From: Streptomyces hygroscopicus subsp. hygroscopicus
GTDB taxonomy: Bacteria > Actinomycetota > Actinomycetes > Streptomycetales > Streptomycetaceae
Direction of reading: 5' to 3'
NCBI RefSeq assembly: GCF_030269125.1
Contig: NZ_BSSM01000003.1
Location: forward strand, 62,001 to 126,000
DNA length: 64,000 bases
Shown here one piece after another: positions 18,654 to 27,277 of the stretch. The first letter of the stretch is position 1; each line of letters begins with the position of its first letter. The translations under genes and the position numbers were made by a program. The notes beneath the pieces are model-generated. The model was not told the origin of the DNA, did not search any database, and saw only the letters and a program-made list of their open reading frames with translations.

Positions 18654-18824
18654 GTGGTCGTGGTCCTGGATCCGCAGCGCTGGCTGGAACTACGGCGTTT
18701 TCGTGGCCTGGTGCAGTCCGGAGCGATGAGCCTGACCGAGGTCGCCATCCCTGCCTCGCCGCCGCGGCGGTCGCCGAACGGCCGGTCACGGGTCAGGGTG
18801 ATTGACGAGTTCGCGCCGCTGGTC
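18654..18824 (+). pseudogene. Remnant of IS21-family istA, 5' part
   Basis: Reads LDPQRWLELRRFRGLVQSGAMSLTEVA, the characteristic start of IS21 IstA transposases, then skips to RVRVIDEFAPLV, a motif that in intact IstA lies several dozen residues further. The piece between is lost and nothing of the DDE domain or istB follows. It abuts the small gene on the opposite strand. Confidence 0.6.
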
Positions 18825-19056
18825 GGCTTTCGCGGTGTTCCCGGGTGACGCACAGAACGCAGCGGGGGCCGCCGTGTGCGGCGGGATCCAGAGGTGCGCC
18901 GGGGTGGCGCTGGCATCCTGATACGCGGGGCCGGGACAGTTCGCGGGTGATGATGAAGGCAGCGTGGACCAGGTCGGCCGTTTTCTGGAATTCCTGGTCC
19001 GAGGAGCGGTAGTCCAGCTCCACTACCGTCTCGTTGAGGGCACGACGGGTAGTCAT
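18793..19056 (-). CDS. Small Cys/His-motif protein A
   Basis: 87 residues with GCQRHPGAPLDP and GPRCVLC in the second half, giving a C-x2-H ... C-x2-C pattern that could bind zinc. It is clearly related to the protein encoded at 19092-19439 (GCQRHPGGPVD, GRCLLCN) and shares the preceding helical segment. The last residues overlap the IS21 remnant and may be foreign. Function unknown. Confidence 0.5.
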   Translation of the reverse strand: MTTRRALNETVVELDYRSSDQEFQKTADLVHAAFIITRELSRPRVSGCQRHPGAPLDPAAHGGPRCVLCVTREHRESRPAARTRQSP

Positions 19057-19091
19057 GAGCCCGTGTGGTCGTAGGGCGGGTCGGGTACCGC

Positions 19092-19439
19092 TCAGTGGCT
19101 GGTGGCGGACTCCATCGCTTTTTTCGCTTCGGGATGGCTGATGCGTCGGTTGTGGTTACACAGCAGACAGCGGCCCCATCCAGCAGGGGCCTCGGTGTCG
19201 ACAGGTCCCCCGGGGTGTCGTTGGCAGCCGGTCGCGTTCGGGGACGGAGCGAGATTCTTGACAACGAGGAACAGATCCCACAGCGCGTCCGCGATGTCTT
19301 CGTACTCAGTGGGGTCAGCGGGGTCGGGCAGCACCGCGATGCGGTCATCGATGCCCGGAAGTTTGTTGTGCATCTCGCGCATCAGAAAAGGCCAGCCGGT
19401 CGGTACTCGGTAGGAAGAGTGCTTGCCCACGCTCGTCAC
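19092..19439 (-). CDS. Small Cys/His-motif protein B
   Basis: 115 residues. An acidic helical middle (EYEDIADALWDLFLVVKN) is followed by GCQRHPGGPVDTEAP and GRCLLCNHNR, a probable zinc-binding C-x2-H ... C-x2-C arrangement. Paralogue of the product of 18793-19056, which lies 35 bp downstream on the same strand, so the two may be one transcript made by duplication. I know similar small proteins only as hypothetical streptomycete products. Confidence 0.6.
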   Translation of the reverse strand: MTSVGKHSSYRVPTGWPFLMREMHNKLPGIDDRIAVLPDPADPTEYEDIADALWDLFLVVKNLAPSPNATGCQRHPGGPVDTEAPAGWGRCLLCNHNRRISHPEAKKAMESATSH

Positions 19440-19696
19440 GGTAGAGATCCTCGCCTGGCGGAGGCGGGCCTTGCCCTGAACGTCGCCCTATTGGATGAGC
19501 TGTCCGCGGTTGAGCGACTCGGGAATGCGATAGCGGGGCCGTGTACGGCACTTGCGCCCGGCCAACCGCCGTAGCGGGAGATTGACCCCTGGCAGGCATC
19601 AGCAGAAGACGGGGAGGGCCCTGGGCTTGTCCGGCGGCTGTCTTGTCTGATCATTGCATGCTGCTTCACCATCGGTGATCGTGCGGATACGGCCGA
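19440..19696. other. No gene recognised
   Basis: Several overlapping open frames but no start/RBS combination or familiar motif. The upstream control region of the minus-strand gene ending at 19439 is expected at its left edge. Confidence 0.4.
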
Positions 19697-19948
19697 ATGG
19701 TGGGGGTGGCGATGTCGTCGGGTACGGGCGGGAGTTACTGGTCGGACAAGGCTCTGCCCAGCGGTACCTGCCGCAGTTCCCTGATGGCCGGCTTCTTCGA
19801 CTCCGCGCACCAGGACGTCGTCGCCGTGCTCCTGACCGTGATGGTCACGATCATCGGCACCGTCGGCCTGTGGCTCCTGCCGCCCGCCCTGTCGCCGCGG
19901 CTGCTCGACACCCTGCGCCCGAAGAAGTCGCCGGCGGCCCCGGCCTGA
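19697..19948 (+). CDS. Small single-span membrane protein (uncertain)
   Basis: 83 residues with one strong hydrophobic helix (VVAVLLTVMVTIIGTVGLWL, about residues 41-60) and a short basic tail. No family recognised. ATG codons at 19697, 19712 and 19784 are possible starts, none with a convincing ribosome site. Could be a chance frame; the clear membrane segment is the only support. Confidence 0.3.
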   Translation: MVGVAMSSGTGGSYWSDKALPSGTCRSSLMAGFFDSAHQDVVAVLLTVMVTIIGTVGLWLLPPALSPRLLDTLRPKKSPAAPA

Positions 19949-20266
19949 CGACGCGGGCCGCGAGTCGCTGCTTGAATCCCGTCCAGGCATCAGTGCCGGC
20001 AGCCTGAACCACTGCAGCGGGAGTCTACTGGCAGTTCGCGGTGAGTCACTCAGAAGCGAACTTGTGTACGGCCGGGGGGAGCCCTGTGAGCGTGACTGCG
20101 GCAGGCGCAGAGGCCTCTGTCTGCGAGAGGCGCGGCACTGGGCACGGCGGTGCGATGACGCGGTCGGCCCGGGAGTCGTGCCATGTAGCGCATCGCTGCT
20201 CGATGATGTGCCGGGCGGTGCCGCGCCGTTACGGGTGGGCCGCGCCAGCGTAGGGAGCCAAGCTAC
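19949..20266. other. No gene recognised
   Basis: No supported coding sequence. The stretch flanks the IS5-type element and ends at its target duplication. Confidence 0.45.
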
Positions 20267-20346
20267 TCAGAGGGCGGTACGTAACTTGATGTCCGTTTCA
20301 CACTTTCGGGAGGAGTGTGCGGACCGGCCGTGACGTCGCCTGGCGG

Positions 20347-20696
20347 TTACGGCCGCGGCTGGGTGAACAAGCCCTGCTCGGTCTCGACCAGGATCCCGCG
20401 CTCGGCGAGCCGCTTGAGCTTCAGGCGGGTGTTGTTGATGTTGTTGGGCGCGATCTCCAGGTCCATCGCCTCGCACACCTGCCGCGCTCGTAGCGGCAGG
20501 TCGGCTGCGGATCGGGCAGCGCCAGCAGTGTCTTGCGGGTGATCCGGACCTCCTCGACGGCCCGGCCGAGTTCGTCCAGCCGTGCAGTCAGCTGCGCGAT
20601 CTGCTCCCTCGTCGTCTCGGCCTGCACGGCGAGCTCCTGTTCCTGCTCCTCCAGACGTGCCAGGACCGCCCCGAGGGTCAGTTCCCCGCCGGTCAT
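20347..20696 (-). pseudogene. Second gene of the IS5 element, internally deleted
   Basis: Starts MTGGELTLGAVLARLEEQEQ, continues as a coiled coil (AETTREQIAQLTARLDELG), then EVRITRKTLLALPDPQP. There the frame is lost; the expected C-terminus resumes in another frame as LPLRARQVCEAMDLEI ... LKLKRLAERGILVETEQGLF, a winged-helix-like segment, ending at 20347. A linker is missing, so a deletion caused the shift near 20507. Its ATG overlaps the transposase stop (ATGA), implying translational coupling in the intact element. I recall this coiled-coil/winged-helix protein as a frequent companion of actinobacterial IS5-type transposases. Confidence 0.65.
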
Positions 20697-21522
20697 GTGC
20701 TGCGCCAGGCCGCAGCGGTGGCCCCGGTCAGCCGGCGCAGTATCACCGCGGTCATCGCCCAGTACACCCGCGACTCCGAACTGCGCGGCAGGTGCTCGTA
20801 ATCGCGCACCAGCCTGCGGTGCAGCATCAAGATCCCGTAGGCGCGCTCCACGATCCACCGCTTGGGGATCGGCACGAACCCGGTCTGCGCCGGGTTGCGC
20901 TCGATGATCTCCACCTCGATGCCCACCTTCTCCCCGTGCGCGACGACGGCGCTCTTGAAGCCCTGGTCGACCAGGGCCTTCTGAACGGTTTCGGTGTCGG
21001 CGGCGACCTTGTCCAGCAGCGCGATGCCGGCGGCGTTGTCGTGCACCGACGCGGCGAGCACCACTACCGCGATCACCAGGCCCAGCACGTCAACGGCCAG
21101 GCCGCGCTTGCGGCCCGGTACTTTTTTGCCGCATCACACCCCGTCGACTGTGCAGGCACCCCAGCCGCCGCGTGCACGCTCTGGGTGTCGAGCACCACCA
21201 GACTCGGGTCCGCCTTCCGCCGCGCCTTCTCCCGCACGTGCCAGCGCAGCAGGTCGTGGATGGTCTGGTCGGTGCCGTCATCGCGCCACTTGGTGAAGTA
21301 GTACATCACCGCACCGCGCGGCGGCAGGTCGTGCGGAAACAGGTCCCACTGACAGCCGGTGCGACCCTGGTAGAGGAGCGCGTTGACGATCTCCCGCATT
21401 TCGTACCGGCCCTGGTGACCGCTGACCGAGCGGTGTGCGGCCTTCCATGCCGCGATCACCGGCTCGACAAGCGCCCACTGCTCGTCGGACAGGTCGGTCT
21501 TGTAGGGCTTGCGCTCGCTCAC
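20693..21522 (-). CDS. IS5-family transposase, expressed through a -1 frameshift
   Basis: Frame A from GTG 21522 (SERKPYKTDLSDEQWALVEP) holds the IS5 N-terminus, WDLFPHDLPP and the first catalytic Asp (VVLDTQSV). It reaches a stop at 21073. Frame B, entered after CDAAKK by slipping one base back, continues VPGRKRGLAVDVLGLVI, with the second Asp and the Glu in WIVERAYGILMLHRRL, and ends at 20693. The join is an A AAA AAG heptamer (21121-21127). With the slip the protein is full length and all DDE residues are present, so the transposase may be functional. Confidence 0.75.
21121..21127 (-). promoter_or_regulatory. Slippery heptamer A AAA AAG for -1 frameshifting
   Basis: On the coding (minus) strand the sequence is GCA AAA AAG TAC in frame A; slipping to AAA AAA G restores the transposase frame. 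This is a canonical retroviral/IS-type heptamer. A one-base loss in an A-run is the alternative. Confidence 0.6.
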
Positions 21523-21627
21523 GGCGCTCAGCCCAGCACGCCCGAGCTCGCCGACCGCCCGGGATACCGTGCTGCCACACATTCAGGTGACGGCAAATCA
21601 CCTATGCACCTACATACCGCCCTCTCA

Positions 21628-22333
21628 GATCTGGGGTTCAGAAACACGCACTCAAAGACGTGAACGAACTGCTAATTCTGCCGCGCCAAGCCACCGCGCC
21701 ACGCCGGTTCCTCGTGGAACTCGCTTCGTGCGCCTGGGCGTTGAGCGGTCTCATAGGTGCCACGATGTTCCTTTCTGCAGGTCAGCGCACTGCACTCCGG
21801 TCTCGCGACGGACAGGAGAAGGCCTCGCCCGCAAGGCGGGCGGAGCCTGTTGGAGCTGTCGGACCCAACGGGTCTACAGCGGGGCGAGGCGGGCGGCGCG
21901 GTCCAGGGCTCGCAGCAGTTCGGGCTCCCGGTCGGCGCGCGTGGGGTGCCGAAGGCGAGCAGGACAGCACGAGCGCGAGCACGGTGACGAGGCGGTCCGC
22001 CGGTGCTGACGCAAGGCGGAAGCCGCCGCGGACCTGACCGAGCGCGGTCTGAAGCCCCGGCCGGAACTGGAGCCGTCCGACGTCCTGCGGCTGAAGAAGC
22101 TTCAGCAGCTTGCCGTCGGCGACCGCAACGGGCCCTAGTGCTGTGCCGCCAGGCGCAGAGCGACCTCGCCCGTCTGGAGCAGGATCTCCTCACCCGGCCG
22201 GCACCGGGCGGGACGCCGACGGGCGACTAGGGCCTGTCTTCGGTTGTGATCAATTGGGTTTCAGGAGGCTGCTGATCCAGATGGTTGCTGCCCGGAGATG
22301 GAGCCCTGATAGACGCGGCGACAGTGCGCTCGT
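21628..22333. other. Non-coding stretch with relics
   Basis: No intact gene. Near 22013-22138 one frame reads KAEAAADLTERGLKPRPELE...LKKLQQLAVGDRNGP and stops, and near 22138-22230 another reads LCRQAQSDLARLEQDLLTRP, suggesting scraps of a coiled-coil protein. GGGCCTGT...TTGTGATC at 22230-22251 resembles the sequence at 23780 that precedes an IS5-type relic, so an IS end may lie here. Confidence 0.35.
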
Positions 22334-22378
22334 GCCGAACGGGCTTCGCCGACCCTTGCCCGGTGAAGCCCGTTCGGC
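22334..22378 (-). terminator. Terminator hairpin of the protease gene
   Basis: GCCGAACGGGCTTC (22334-22347) and GAAGCCCGTTCGGC (22365-22378) form a perfect 14-bp stem with a 17-nt loop, 16 bp beyond the protease stop codon. No T-run, as usual in streptomycetes. Confidence 0.75.
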
Positions 22379-22393
22379 CGAAGTGGCGCTGTG

Positions 22394-23545
22394 TCACGCG
22401 GTGTGCAGCGTCAGCCCGTAGCGGTTCAGGATCTCGTTGATGGGCTGGTACCAGGTCTCGCCGCCGGAGGCGCAGTCGCCCCAGCCGCCGGAGGTGACGC
22501 CCTGCGCCTGGTCGCCGCTGATGAAGGAGCCGCCCGAGTCACCGGGCTCGGCGCAGACGTTCGTCTTCGTCATCTCATGGACGGCGCCCTGGCTGTAGTT
22601 GACCGTCTCGTTCTTGGCGAGGACGGTGCCGCAGTGCCAGTGCGAGGTGGAGCCGGAGCGGCAGATGGACGCGCCGACGGGCGCCTCGGCGGAGCCGCGC
22701 ACAAGCTGGTCGGACACCGTGCCCCAGCCGAGCACGACCGGCACGGTCCACCAGCCGCTGCCGACGTTCACCCACGAGTAGTCGTTGTCCGGGAACGACG
22801 AGCCCTGGAAGCTGCCGATGTACGAGTTGTCCCAGCCGTACACCGCGCCGGTGTGCTGGTCGCAGTGCCCGGCGGAGACGAAGCCGCCGTACACCGAGAA
22901 GCCGATGGAACAGCGGACGTTGCCGGTGTAGTACGGGTCGCCGCCGACGGTACCGGCCGCGAGGGTCCGCGGTGTCTTCGTGGTCTGCTGCACGGTGACC
23001 GGGCCGGCCTTGCGCGCCCGCGCCAGGAACGTCCGGACATCGTTGTCATCCCGGTGCGCGGTGACGACGTCCACGACAACCTTGTTCGCCTTGGTGTCGA
23101 CGTACCAGTTGCTGACGCCGGTGGGCGCGGACAGAGCGTCGATGCGGGCCTTCGCCGCGTCGAGCTGCCGCGCGCTGTGCTTCACAAGGCGTACGGTCGC
23201 ACCGGTCGCGCGTACGGCGTCGGTGTCCGCGCCACGGGTGACGGCCACGGTCAGCTTGCCACTGTCGGCGTCGAACCAGGAGCCGCCGTAGGAGGACCCG
23301 GCGGCGCGCTTCGCCTTCCGTTCGACGGCCGTCGCCGTCTTCTCTGCGGCCAGACGGGCCTCGGCCTGGCTCTTGGTGAGGCCGAAGTCATGCTGCATCG
23401 CAGATAGGAGCGAGGCGGAGGCGGGTACCTCGGTGGAGGGTGAGGGGGAGCCGGCGGCGGTGGCCGGCTGGGTGCTCGCGGTCGCCCAGGTGCCCAGCAG
23501 GAGGAATGCAGGCAGGGCTGTGCGCAGGGCTGTTGTGCGTCTCAA
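22394..23545 (-). CDS. Secreted S1-family serine protease (streptogrisin/alpha-lytic type)
   Basis: 383 residues from TTG at 23545, selected because GAAGGGG lies just upstream and the protein then starts directly with a basic-hydrophobic signal peptide (RRTTALRTALPAFLLL). A pro-region of about 150 residues with the alpha-lytic-type LTKSQAEARL segment precedes the chymotrypsin-fold domain. Catalytic triad: His in SAGHC (about 225), Asp in DNDYSWV (about 254), Ser in GDSGGSF (about 336). Three Cys pairs fit the usual disulfides. Expected to be exported and self-activated. A 14-bp palindrome lies about 50 bp upstream of the start. Confidence 0.9.
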   Translation of the reverse strand: MRRTTALRTALPAFLLLGTWATASTQPATAAGSPSPSTEVPASASLLSAMQHDFGLTKSQAEARLAAEKTATAVERKAKRAAGSSYGGSWFDADSGKLTVAVTRGADTDAVRATGATVRLVKHSARQLDAAKARIDALSAPTGVSNWYVDTKANKVVVDVVTAHRDDNDVRTFLARARKAGPVTVQQTTKTPRTLAAGTVGGDPYYTGNVRCSIGFSVYGGFVSAGHCDQHTGAVYGWDNSYIGSFQGSSFPDNDYSWVNVGSGWWTVPVVLGWGTVSDQLVRGSAEAPVGASICRSGSTSHWHCGTVLAKNETVNYSQGAVHEMTKTNVCAEPGDSGGSFISGDQAQGVTSGGWGDCASGGETWYQPINEILNRYGLTLHTA

Positions 23546-23596
23546 GGGAGTGGCCCCTTCGTTGTTCCAACAGGGTGGGGGTGGAACAGCAGATAG

Positions 23597-23610
23597 TGAG
23601 AGCGCTCTCA
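23597..23610. promoter_or_regulatory. CebR-like palindromic operator TGAGAGCGCTCTCA
   Basis: Perfect 14-bp palindrome 52 bp upstream of the protease start. The consensus for the cellulose-utilisation repressor CebR, a LacI-family protein, is TGGGAGCGCTCCCA; this differs by one symmetric substitution per half. Suggests that a sugar-responsive LacI-family protein controls the protease. Confidence 0.6.
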
Positions 23611-23777
23611 GGCAGCGTGGCAGAGCATAGCGGGAAATCAAGGTCAGGTCCATGCCAAGTTCACGGGCGGTCGCGAAGGTTCTTTCCAGCCGGGGGAACG
23701 CCGGTTGCACCCGTGGGTGGCCGTCGAAGGCTCCGCGGGCCGAGATCGGTTTGGCGAACACAACCAGCCAACAGCGC

Positions 23778-24548
23778 CTGGGCCTGTGTGGAGTTGTGAT
23801 CTCGTGGGCCCGGCCCGGGAGGGCCGGGGGCCTTGGAGTAAAACGGTGGGGTGTCTCGACCTCAACTTTCTGATGCCGAGTCGGAGTTCATCTCCCCGTT
23901 CCTGCCGGTCGGTGAGTTCGGGCCGTACCCGGAGAACCTGCGGGCGCACTTTGAGGTGTCGTGTGGCGGTTCAGGAACGGTGCGAAATGGCGGGAGTTGC
24001 CCGAACGATTCGGCCACTGGTCCACCGTTAACGGCCGGTTTCGGCAGTGGCGGGATGTCGGGGTGTTCACCGCGGTGTTCCAGGGTGCGATCGCCGAGGC
24101 GGCGAAGCGGGGCCTGGTGGACTTGTCGCTGGTCAGCGTGGACTCGACCACGGTCCTGGCCCATCATGATGCTACGGGGATGATCGTGGAGCCCGAGATC
24201 CTGGACGCGCTGGAGAAGGCCGCCGCGGAAAATGGGGCGCCTGCCAGGAACAAGACGGGCAACTGGACCAGGAGCGGGAAGAACGACGACGCGTGAGGCG
24301 TCGCCGCAGGGCCCGACTCGCCGCTGCTGACCTGGGACGTTCCCGCGGCGGGTTGACCACCAAGACGCACCTGTCCCGTGTGCCGCAATGCCGGCCCCTC
24401 TCGCTCAAGATCACTGCGGGGCAAGCCGGGGACAGTCCGCAGTTCATCCCCGTCCTGAACAAGATCCGCGTACCCGGCCCGGTCGGCCGGCCCCGCACCC
24501 GGCCCGACGCAGTCGCGGGCGATAAGGCGTACTCGTCCGCCAGAACCG
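23778..24548 (+). pseudogene. IS5-type transposase relic, several frameshifts, 3' truncated
   Basis: Coding similarity starts at GTG 23851 (SRPQLSDAESEFISPFLP). One base is lost after LRAHFEV near 23960; the text resumes as VWRFRNGAKWRELPERFG ... LSLVSVDSTTVLAHHDA with the first catalytic Asp. A second shift at about 24296 leads to GRSRGGLTTKTHL, ITAGQAGDSPQFIPVL and AVAGDKAYSSA with the second Asp. Homology stops at about 24548, before the Glu, where an inverted relic of another transposase starts. The IS end probably lies near 23778 (TGGGCCTGTG...). Confidence 0.8.
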
Positions 24549-24980
24549 TTGCGGGGCCGTGCGGGGTCACGGTGCGCGGAGCTGTTGCGGCCGCCCTGGG
24601 CCCTGCCGTGGGCCTTGTGCCCGCCGCCGTCGGGGATGTTGCCGAGCTTCTTGATGTCGACGTGGACCAGTTCGCCGGGCCGGCCGCGTTCGTAGCGGCG
24701 GATCGGCTCGCCGGTCGCCCGGTCCAGCGTGCCCAGTACGGGCAGGTGGTGTCGGACGAGGATGCGGTGGGCGGTGGAGGCGGCGATGCCGCACCGGGCG
24801 GCCAGCCGCAGTGGGCCGATGCGGCGCTCACGCCGCAGGTGCAGCACCCGGGCCTCGACGGCAGCCGGGGTTCGTCGGGGCTGGCGGTGCGGGCGGCTGG
24901 AGCGGTCGCCCATCCCGGCCTGGCGACCGGTCTCGGTCAGGGGTGCATTACGGTGGACCACGAGGGCCTTTCTGGTTGGT
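24549..24980 (-). pseudogene. IS481-family transposase relic
   Basis: Reads HRNAPLTETGR, then after a deletion DRSSRPHRQPRRTPAAVEARVLHLRRERR, IAASTAHRILVRHHLP and RRYERGRPGELVHVDIKKLGNIPDGGGHKAHGRA, all typical for the N-terminal half of IS481 transposases including the first catalytic Asp (HVDIKK). Part of the N-terminal HTH and the whole C-terminal half are missing; it meets the IS5 relic tail-to-tail. Confidence 0.75.
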
Positions 24981-25081
24981 GTAGACGTCGCAATCCACAC
25001 CGAACCGGAAGGCCCTCACCTGTTCAAGATCCCTCAGCCGAGACCTGGCTCACCCGTCCACAACCTCCCCGGACAGAACAA

Positions 25082-25620
25082 CTAGCGGCTGGTGAAGGAT
25101 CTCCGGAGGAGTCCGGCTTCGACGAGTTCCTCCAGCGCTTCTTCGGCTTCGAAGACGGTGGTGCCGGCGAGGGTGGCTACGTGGGCCGCGGCCAGCTCGG
25201 GTCCGGTGACGAGGCCGAGGAAGCGGAGCATCCGGGCAGTCTGTGCGGTCACTTGCCGGTACCACGCGCACGTCGCCCGCGACGAGTACGCGCAGCCGGT
25301 GTTCCTGGTGGGCCACGCTCCAGCCCGGGGCGGACCGCCAGCCGGTTCCCCGCCACCCGCAACGTCAACGGCAGCCCCCTGCACAGCACGGCCACCTGTG
25401 CCACCACCTCCTGCCTCGGCGTTCCCCCGTTCCCGCCGAGGATCCGGCGCAGGAGTTCGACGGGCCTCGGCTGCCATCTCCGAGACCGTGAGGAGGTCCA
25501 CGGCCTCCAGTCCCGACAGGGGCCAGCGGCTGGTGACCAGTACCAGGCTGCGGCCAGATCCGGGCAGCAGGAGGCGGACATTGCGCGTTTTGTCGAGAAC
25601 TCGTGGCACCCGCCGAAGTC
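25082..25620 (-). pseudogene. Fragment of an NB-ARC/AfsR-type regulator
   Basis: One frame reads NVRLLLPGSGRSLVLVTSRWPLSGLEAVDLLTVSEM (the kinase-3/RNBS-B region of NB-ARC domains). A second continues ELLRRILGGNGGTPRQEVVAQVAVLCRGLPLTLRVAGNRLA (GLPL motif). The first frame returns with MLRFLGLVTGPELAAAHVATLAG and ALEELVEAGLL. At least two frame changes are needed and neither P-loop nor DNA-binding domain is present. A decayed piece of a large AfsR/SARP or STAND regulator. Confidence 0.65.
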
Positions 25621-25717
25621 CGCGGGTCGGGCTCGCTCACCGCGAAGTCGCGCGCCGCCTGACGAAAGCCGCTACCCGTGCCGCTCCTGACGCGTCCGGC
25701 AGCGCCATGTGCTTTCG

Positions 25718-26602
25718 TCAGGGCACCAGGACCAGCCGTCCGCGCAGCCCGCCCTCCGCGAGCCGGGCGTGGGCTTTGGCGGCGTCGTCCAAGGCGAAAG
25801 TCTCGGCCACGCGGAGGGTGAGTACGCCCTCGTCGACCAGTCGGGCCATTTCCGCCAGCCGCGCCCCGTCCGGACGCACCAGTACGGCCGCGGTGCGCAC
25901 CTCGCGCACGGAGGCGGGCTCGGCCCCCGGGATCACGCCGACGTAGGCGCCTGTGTCGCGGACCCAGGCGAGAGCCGCCTCGCCGAGGACCGCCGCGTCG
26001 AGGACCGCGTCGTATGCCCCTGCGCCGTCGGTGGTGAAGCCGGTGGCGCCCAGCGACCTCACGAGCCCCTCGTCACTCTTCCGGGCCAGCCCCGTCACCG
26101 CGATCCCGCGGTGTGTGGCGAGTTGCACGGCGAACCCGCCGAGAGCGCCCGCCGCCCCCGTCACGAGGAGGGACTGTCCCGATGACAGCTCCAGCACGTC
26201 CAGGGCTTGTGCAGCGGTCAGCGCGTTCAGCGGCAGGGTGGCGGCCGCCACCGCGTCCACCGTCGTGGGCGCCTTCGCCACGGATTCAGCGTCGACGACG
26301 ACGTACTCGGCGTGCGTGCCGAGCGGCTTGGCCATGCTGTAGTCGAGGGCCACCACCTGGTCTCCGGTGTTCCATACGCCAGCGTCGTCACCCGTCGCTT
26401 CGACCGTCCCCGCGACGTCCCAGCCGAGGCCGAGCTGGTCATCGCCCCCGAAGGCGCCGGAGCGTATGGCCGCGTCGATCGGGTTCAGCGCTGCCGCCGT
26501 GACCTTGATCCGTACCTGTCCGGCGGCCGGCTCAGGCATCTCCGCGTCGAGTACCTCCACGACCTCCGGTCCTCCGAAAGCCCGCACGACTGCTGCACGC
26601 AT
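25718..26602 (-). CDS. NADP-dependent quinone oxidoreductase (MDR family)
   Basis: 294 residues. Zinc-independent medium-chain reductase pattern: N-terminal GroES-like part (AALNPIDAAIRSG, GWDVAGTVEATG) and a Rossmann domain with TGAAGALGGFAVQLA binding NADPH. C-terminal AKAHARLAEGGLRGRLVL is typical of QOR-like enzymes. Reduces quinones or enones in the cytosol. ATG 26602 preceded by AGGAAGAG. It is divergent from an HxlR regulator at 26751, a very common arrangement in which the regulator senses the reactive substrate. Confidence 0.88.
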   Translation of the reverse strand: MRAAVVRAFGGPEVVEVLDAEMPEPAAGQVRIKVTAAALNPIDAAIRSGAFGGDDQLGLGWDVAGTVEATGDDAGVWNTGDQVVALDYSMAKPLGTHAEYVVVDAESVAKAPTTVDAVAAATLPLNALTAAQALDVLELSSGQSLLVTGAAGALGGFAVQLATHRGIAVTGLARKSDEGLVRSLGATGFTTDGAGAYDAVLDAAVLGEAALAWVRDTGAYVGVIPGAEPASVREVRTAAVLVRPDGARLAEMARLVDEGVLTLRVAETFALDDAAKAHARLAEGGLRGRLVLVP

Positions 26603-26636
26603 GACAACTCTTCCTGTCTAGTGACCATAGCTGACA

Positions 26637-26649
26637 CTCACTGTGTGAG
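26637..26649. promoter_or_regulatory. Inverted repeat CTCAC-TGT-GTGAG in divergent promoter region
   Basis: A 5-bp dyad with a 3-bp centre between the oxidoreductase and HxlR genes. The 148-bp spacer is AT-richer than the genes. A plausible HxlR operator, unproven. Confidence 0.35.
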
Positions 26650-26750
26650 CTGTTCATTCACTCAATCAAGAGCCTTCAACCAATGTAATGGCGTTACTAT
26701 CCATGCGGAAGTAGTTACCTGTAAGTGCATATGTGTCCAGGAGGAGAGTC

Positions 26751-27155
26751 ATGACGACCTCGGTCGAGGCGCCGCACGGTGAGCATCCAACCCTCGCCTA
26801 CGATGCGTTCCGCTGTGGATGCCCCACCAACCAGCTGCTCGGCAGGCTCAGTGACAAGTGGGTCAGCCTGGTCGTCGCCGCGTTGGCGCCCGGCACGCTC
26901 CGATACAGCGACCTGGCCCGCACCCTCGCCGGAGTGAGTCCGAAGATGCTCACCCAGGCGTTGCGTTCCCTGGAGCGTGACGGCATCCTCACTCGCACAG
27001 TCACTCCCTCGGTGCCCGTCCGGGTCGACTACGCCCTCACCCCGCTCGGTGAGAACCTTGCGCTGCTGCTGACCGCGGTGAAGACCTGGGCGGAGACGCA
27101 CTTCGACGAAGTGCTCGCAGCGCGGGAGCGCTATGACACGCAGAACGACATATAG
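26751..27155 (+). CDS. HxlR-family transcriptional regulator
   Basis: 134 residues with the HxlR winged helix: CPTNQLLGRLSDKWVSLVVAALAPG (N-terminal Cys and DKW motif), LRYSDLARTLAGVSPKMLTQALRSLERDG recognition helix, and wing VDYALTPLGENL. The Cys at about position 25 is the redox/electrophile-sensing residue in several relatives. ATG 26751 has AGGAGGAG upstream. Likely controls the divergent quinone oxidoreductase. Confidence 0.9.
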   Translation: MTTSVEAPHGEHPTLAYDAFRCGCPTNQLLGRLSDKWVSLVVAALAPGTLRYSDLARTLAGVSPKMLTQALRSLERDGILTRTVTPSVPVRVDYALTPLGENLALLLTAVKTWAETHFDEVLAARERYDTQNDI

Positions 27156-27277
27156 TGTCGCGACATGTGTCGAGTTTCACTTGGCAACAGTACGAGGCAT
27201 GACCGCATAGCTCGAATGACTCGATGAGTCACTGATGTCATGTCCTCAATCACTCACTCACCACACCAGGAGGATTC

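Larger units (their letters stand above)
20270..21624 (-). mobile_element. IS5-family element (TNA-target group) with two genes
   Basis: 1355 bp. Ends are inverted repeats starting GAGGGCGGTACGTA (20270) and, on the other strand, GAGGGCGGTATGTA (21624). TCA occurs directly outside both ends (20267-20269 and 21625-21627), a 3-bp duplication of the TNA type known for IS1031-like members of the IS5 family. It contains a transposase split by a slippery site and a second, overlapping gene. Confidence 0.78.

Noticed and set aside
19436..19990. Minus-strand frame of 184 codons
   Set aside because: Low-complexity composition, overlaps other equally open frames, no RBS or motif.
22391..23407. Plus-strand frame opposite the protease
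   Set aside because: Antisense shadow; the minus strand encodes a clear S1 protease with all catalytic residues.
27156..27165. Palindrome TGTCGCGACA after the HxlR gene
   Set aside because: Only 10 bp, in GC-rich sequence where such dyads are frequent, with no second copy to support an operator.
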